Part shown: one piece after another, positions 8,101 through 10,469 of the stretch
Position numbering within the stretch: the stretch's first letter is position 1
How the letters are laid out: each line of letters starts with the position of its first letter
Assembly (NCBI GenBank): GCA_947166165.1
Contig: CAMVDK010000099.1
Span: 1 to 10,469, forward strand
Length of the DNA stretch: 10,469 nt
From: an uncultured Porphyromonadaceae bacterium
GTDB lineage: Bacteria; Bacteroidota; Bacteroidia; Bacteroidales; Muribaculaceae
Reading direction: 5' to 3'
Notes under the pieces: generated by a model
Told to the model about the DNA's origin: nothing
Databases searched by the model: none
Seen by the model: the letters and a program-made list of their open reading frames with translations, nothing else
Program-made: the position numbers and the translations under genes

Positions 8101-9009
8101 AATGTGGCTAGCCTCCAGATGTGGATCAATGATGTGGAAGTGACCCCAGACAATGCGGGCGACTTGAGCGTGATCGATGGCGTGTCGGGCCAATTGTCGT
8201 TCGATTACAAAACCAACACATTGAAGATGAAAAATGCCACCATCACGACTACTGACCAAAACTGTATCGACGTCTACTCTGATGGCGTTACCATTGATCT
8301 GCAAGGTGTCAATAGGCTGAACAGAGGAGAGGGCACCGCAGCTTCTTATGGCAATAGCGGAATCTTGGTGTTCTCCAACGGTTCTTCGATCAATTCATTA
8401 ACCATCCGCAACACGGGAACACTCAACGTGTCGCATCCAACTGGAATATGCATAAGACAACAGAGCGGAAGCCTCACCATCGCCGATGGCGCCCAGATTA
8501 ATCTAACTGGTCAAGATGGACTTATTGGCTCTCAATATCATGGAGTCGCTCTCGAGATGCATGGAGCCAAGACAAAGTTGACCGCCAATTGCACGGAAGA
8601 TGCACTCAACAGTTTCAACGAGATGCATCTGTACGATGGCCTGGCCATCACCGAGCCGGTTGGAGCCTATTTAAGTGTCGACACCGTGTTTAATGGCACA
8701 AGCAGCATCATCCTTTCCTGGTTGAAGGACGCTAACGGCAACGCTGTCAAGAACCTGGTCATCAGCAAACCCACCACGCCGCAATACCGCGTGGGCGACG
8801 TGAACCACGATGGCTTTGTCGATGTCGACGACCTGAACATCATCATCAACATCATGGTGGGCAAAAACGGCGCCACGCTCGCCCTCTATCCCGACGCCGA
8901 TGTCGACAAGAGCGGCGGCGTGGATGTCGACGACCTGAACATCGTCATCAATGTCATGCTCGGTAAAGCAACGCAAGCCAGTGTGCCAAAACTTGTTCCA
9001 AAGGGTTGA
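5176..9009 (+). CDS. BspA-like leucine-rich-repeat surface protein with dockerin-type tail
   Basis: A 1277-residue exported protein. Residues 1-19 are a clear signal peptide (MKKLLLFIMSAMVAIAASA). Three blocks of BspA-type (LRR_5) repeats follow, at about 70-155, 270-480 and 615-780, recognisable by units such as IHQSAFNGCTSLNIVDLPSS and ISDYAFFGCTSLTKAIL. Residues 840-960 form an unidentified spacer. Residues about 975-1195 look like a right-handed beta-helix, with periodic strands (IDVYSDGVTIDLQGVNRL, LTIRNTGTLNVSHPTGICI). The C terminus (about 1206-1265) has two dockerin-type Ca-binding repeats (DVNHDGFVDVDDLN and DVDKSGGVDVDDLN). BspA-like proteins are known to bind host matrix proteins and to mediate adhesion and coaggregation; here adhesion is an inference. 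No type IX sorting domain or lipobox is present. Rows in the C-terminal third have lower GC than the middle. Confidence 0.88.
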   Translation: MKKLLLFIMSAMVAIAASADFVYGDFTFNVQSDGTATIFGFKSGYTGNPTSITIPGYVFDSSVQKYFQVKTIGPSAFHDKTSLQRVTIEYGVENIHQSAFNGCTSLNIVDLPSSIKRIDNYAFYKAPITMINCAAETMPTISSNAFYGLAAVSGSRYWTCATPDGMTAANAVSLITSNFTTQWSHTAADFHNHVMGRNSDGNLYDVYMNVTQGWDPATQSYGRVKLLGANARASATNKTLKIGYNESYVQGLGHYYVTRIDKSMRYRCSTIETLDMSETNKIDTISDYAFFGCTSLTKAILSAKIIGLNAFAGCSNLKTLRLYGSNETSQGVQKLGVTCFTRTAVQNVYIPASLTTYGYGAFAFCGSLTQFTVSSSNSYFATHSSTPNCLYSKDKTLLHQLGAGTTSMSGPLGDCMPNALTAIANYAMAGSKLTTVDIPYGVTFIGTNVFNSMPNVTTIRIPSSVAMIQTATFDGLSTTTLKHLHFNLKTVPASLQYATVFSSLPSGVTLHVPLWRTGHYQNASWWSPSNGWKTKFTGGVVEDAYDFDFIKYASGSTTYVDYTLRYTVSSTQSYTDTYVQSSPVNGQLTVVGSVIGADDFNGTVNFPKTVSHRGKTYMITEVQREVFRNKSTIKKVTGGDAIRIIGAKAFAGLSRCTSFEIPRPVEFCDSALYGCATPIYYLGDRLTRIGKSALVGTGLEDVAIPNTVTEIDDHAFDGVGLRSLALGNGLKRIGAYAFHRNLLGGVRYSLPTCLEEIGDCAFYGWTGLQLIINRTEKTKIGNEIFAMYDSSKDVIYAPLNQYRDIENQTRSWLSNPENNRHLLPCYRPTTRFSLISIPMDANLQIPDYCVCYYVDGYDRTDKQFTFTALKSDRSIPSNTGIMFCGDPGDLYLFNQPPANIMVNTPVVNYLVAPQGDSQFFATSQGSGAVYTLDGTAKKFYLRDLTVYSGGAALRIPQSLFGTTPPSSVDLGSALINVASLQMWINDVEVTPDNAGDLSVIDGVSGQLSFDYKTNTLKMKNATITTTDQNCIDVYSDGVTIDLQGVNRLNRGEGTAASYGNSGILVFSNGSSINSLTIRNTGTLNVSHPTGICIRQQSGSLTIADGAQINLTGQDGLIGSQYHGVALEMHGAKTKLTANCTEDALNSFNEMHLYDGLAITEPVGAYLSVDTVFNGTSSIILSWLKDANGNAVKNLVISKPTTPQYRVGDVNHDGFVDVDDLNIIINIMVGKNGATLALYPDADVDKSGGVDVDDLNIVINVMLGKATQASVPKLVPKG

Positions 9010-9012
9010 GTG

Positions 9013-9050
9013 ATTCGTGACGATTTATTCGTGATTTCGCATGCTGCGAA
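9013..9050 (+). promoter_or_regulatory. Direct repeat and small hairpin before the lipoprotein gene
   Basis: ATTCGTGA occurs twice (9013-9020 and 9027-9034), 14 bases apart, directly followed by a 6-base-pair hairpin (TTCGCA 9036-9041, TGCGAA 9045-9050, loop TGC). No consensus promoter and no T-run are seen in 9010-9076. The lipoprotein gene could therefore be read through from the BspA-like gene, with this segment as a weak regulatory or processing site. The assignment is speculative. Confidence 0.25.
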
Positions 9051-9076
9051 GCGACAGGCTAAAAATCCGCACTGTG

Positions 9077-9316
9077 ATGAATGACCGTTTTTTTACATCA
9101 AAGAAGCTTATTGCCCGCGCCCTGGTGGCTGTCGGGGCTGCTTTGGGGCTGACGGGATGTGTCAACCGCCCGTTTGAAAGCGTCTATGGACCTCCGCCCG
9201 ATGTCGACACCGACGTTGAAGTGGTTGAGGACGTTTATGGCCCACCCATTGATGAAGCTCCCGATTCGGTGAACCACAGCGACTCTGTGGCCCATGAAGA
9301 CCCGTCAGATTCTTGA
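9077..9316 (+). CDS. Small acidic lipoprotein with two YGPP motifs, likely radical SAM partner
   Basis: A 79-residue protein with a lipoprotein signal: charged start (MNDRFFTSKK), hydrophobic core (LIARALVAVGAALG) and lipobox LTGC with the modified cysteine at C28. The mature part has only about 52 residues, is strongly acidic and carries two similar segments, ESVYGPPPD (34-42) and EDVYGPPID (51-59), separated by a DVDTDVEVV linker. I start it at 9077 rather than at the in-frame ATG at 9041, because the longer form would put 12 extra residues before an already complete signal peptide and would include the hairpin. Its last 23 bases overlap the radical SAM gene in another frame. Small lipoproteins paired with a radical SAM/SPASM enzyme are known in Bacteroidetes; that this one is the enzyme's substrate is inference. 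Confidence 0.75.
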   Translation: MNDRFFTSKKLIARALVAVGAALGLTGCVNRPFESVYGPPPDVDTDVEVVEDVYGPPIDEAPDSVNHSDSVAHEDPSDS

Positions 9317-10358
9317 ACTGGAGAACATGCGCCGAGTGCGCCGGTGGCTTGAGGCTAATCATCCGCTGCGCCAGCTGTTTTGGGAGTGCACGCTGCGATG
9401 CAACCTCAGCTGCCGTCATTGCGGCAGCGATTGTCGCAAGACCTCGGCCCTGCCCGACATGCCGCTGGCTCACTTCGAGCAGGTGCTCGACGATGTGGCC
9501 ACCATGGTCCAGCCCGGCCGGGTGCTGGTGAACACCGTTGGCGGCGAACCATTGGTGCGCCCCGACATCGTGGAATGCGGCCGCGCCATCACGAGCCGAG
9601 GATTCATGTGGGGGTTTGTCACTAACGGCGTGCTGCTCACCAAGGAAATGCTGCACGATGTGCTGGCGGCGGGGCTTCGCACGGTGGCCGTGAGCATCGA
9701 TGGTTTGGAGCCAGAGCACAACTGGCTGCGAGGTGGCGACTCGTTCGAAGGTGCCATGCGCGCCGTCGGCCTGCTGGCAGCAACGCGGGGCCTCACGTGG
9801 GATGTCATCACTTGTGCCAATCAGCGCAACCTCTCCTCGATGCCGGAGTTGCGACAGCAGCTCGTTGCCGCCGGTGTGCGCAAATGGCGCATTTTCACCA
9901 TCTTCCCGCAAGGGAGAGCCAAGAAGAATAACGAACTCTTTCTCACCCCGGAGCAATATGCGGCGTTGATGCGGTTCATCGCCGGCGTGCGGCGCGAGGG
10001 CGGCATGAATCTGTCGTACAGTTGCGAGGGCTTCTTGGGCGACTTCGAGGGTGTGGTGCGCAACCACACCTATCGCTGCGATGCCGGCACGATGACGGCG
10101 TCGGTGCTGGCTAATGGCGACATAGGCGGCTGCATGAGCATCCGGTCGCACTATGTGCAAGGCAACATCTACCACGACCGCTTCACCGACGTGTGGCAGC
10201 AACGCTTTGAGCCGATGCGCGACCGGCGCTGGGCCAAGCGCGGAGCGTGCGACGGCTGCAAGGCGTGGGATTGGTGCGTGGGTGGACCGATGCACCTGCG
10301 TGGCGACAATGGCGAATTGCTGCATTGCAACTACCAGGCACTCCTCGAGGCACAATAA
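9294..10358 (+). CDS. Radical SAM/SPASM protein, rSAM/lipoprotein-system type
   Basis: A 354-residue cytoplasmic iron-sulfur enzyme. The radical SAM cluster motif CxxxCxxC is C36, C40, C43 (CNLSCRHC) in the context LFWECTLRCNLSCRHCGSDC, and the SAM-binding GGEP is at 83-86. The C-terminal part is SPASM-like, with cysteines in YRCDAG, GDIGGCMS, GACDGCKAWDWCVGG and LLHC and the typical GNIYHDRFTDVW segment, and so probably binds auxiliary clusters. SPASM enzymes usually modify peptides or proteins through radical chemistry. From memory this resembles the NCBI family TIGR04133 (radical SAM of the rSAM/lipoprotein system); I could not check it. The start at 9294 lies inside the lipoprotein gene, 23 bases before its stop and in the +1 frame, which suggests translational coupling. 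An alternative start at M12 (9327) would remove the overlap. The reaction and substrate are unproven. Confidence 0.85.
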   Translation: MKTRQILELENMRRVRRWLEANHPLRQLFWECTLRCNLSCRHCGSDCRKTSALPDMPLAHFEQVLDDVATMVQPGRVLVNTVGGEPLVRPDIVECGRAITSRGFMWGFVTNGVLLTKEMLHDVLAAGLRTVAVSIDGLEPEHNWLRGGDSFEGAMRAVGLLAATRGLTWDVITCANQRNLSSMPELRQQLVAAGVRKWRIFTIFPQGRAKKNNELFLTPEQYAALMRFIAGVRREGGMNLSYSCEGFLGDFEGVVRNHTYRCDAGTMTASVLANGDIGGCMSIRSHYVQGNIYHDRFTDVWQQRFEPMRDRRWAKRGACDGCKAWDWCVGGPMHLRGDNGELLHCNYQALLEAQ

Positions 10359-10377
10359 TCCCCCCCAAAAAAAGAAT

Positions 10378-10431
10378 CGAGTGCTCGAGTGTTCGAATAC
10401 TCGAATACTCGAACGCTCGAACACTCGAATT
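10378..10431. repeat. Tandem 8-base repeat tract (CGAAYRCT-like)
   Basis: Six full units and one partial unit of eight bases: CGAGTGCT, CGAGTGTT, CGAATACT (twice), CGAACGCT, CGAACACT, CGAATT. The tract is also self-complementary: TCGAGTGTTCGA (10385-10396) is the exact reverse complement of TCGAACACTCGA (10417-10428), giving a 12-base-pair stem with a 20-base loop. It lies between the radical SAM stop and the terminal hairpin and follows a run of seven C and seven A (10360-10373). Its function is unknown. Confidence 0.85.
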
Positions 10432-10436
10432 ATAAT

Positions 10437-10469
10437 GAGGAGGGCGAGCCGCTATGGCCCGCCCTCCTC
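10437..10469 (+). terminator. Terminator-like hairpin at the contig end
   Basis: GAGGAGGGCG (10437-10446) pairs perfectly with CGCCCTCCTC (10460-10469), continued after an A/C mismatch by GCC/GGC around a 5-base loop. It is placed 78 bases after the radical SAM stop. The window stops at the last base of the stem, so a U-tract on the plus strand would lie just beyond it. It most likely ends the lipoprotein/radical SAM transcript. Confidence 0.6.

Noticed and set aside
9041..9076. Longer lipoprotein start at 9041
   Set aside because: It adds 12 residues before a complete lipoprotein signal and places the start codon in a hairpin; 9077 is the simpler start.
10378..10431. CRISPR array
   Set aside because: Units are 8 bases long with no spacers and no cas genes nearby; it is a simple tandem repeat.

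Overview
The window looks like a piece of a Bacteroidales genome (Bacteroidetes; probably a gut Muribaculaceae- or Prevotellaceae-like lineage, family not decided). Reasons: promoters of the Bacteroidetes type (TTTG, about 20 bases, TAnnTTTG) instead of -35/-10 boxes, no Shine-Dalgarno sequences before the genes, a BspA-type leucine-rich-repeat surface protein, C-terminal dockerin-type repeats on two secreted proteins, and a small-lipoprotein/radical SAM gene pair of a kind known from this phylum. Base composition is GC-rich in most genes. The first 33 bases are Illumina adapter sequence, so real genomic sequence starts at base 34 and the window start is a contig end.

Layout: 34-234 holds a strong hairpin and a good promoter. 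235-1962 (+) encodes a secreted CotH-kinase-like protein with a dockerin tail. 1963-2244 holds a terminator for the opposite strand and the first copy of a 176-base palindromic mobile element. 4693 down to 2245 (-) is a two-gene operon: an unidentified 192-residue protein followed by a SWIM zinc-finger protein. 4694-5175 is a divergent intergenic region with a promoter for each direction and the second copy (177 bases) of the same element. 5176-9009 (+) is a 1277-residue BspA-like surface protein with a beta-helix-like region and a dockerin tail. 9077-9316 (+) is a short lipoprotein with two YGPP motifs; it overlaps by 23 bases a radical SAM/SPASM gene (9294-10358). The window ends in a tandem 8-mer tract and a terminator-like hairpin.

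Three themes stand out. First, a MITE-like element: two copies with identical 19-base terminal inverted repeats and their own 4-base target duplications (TTGA and ATAA), each able to fold end to end into a long hairpin, and bracketing the SWIM operon. Second, a compact candidate modification system in which a radical SAM/SPASM enzyme is coupled in translation to a membrane lipoprotein with repeated YGPP motifs. Third, two structurally unrelated exported proteins sharing a C-terminal dockerin-type module, which suggests a common Ca-dependent docking or display role at the cell surface. None of the functions is proven by the sequence alone.
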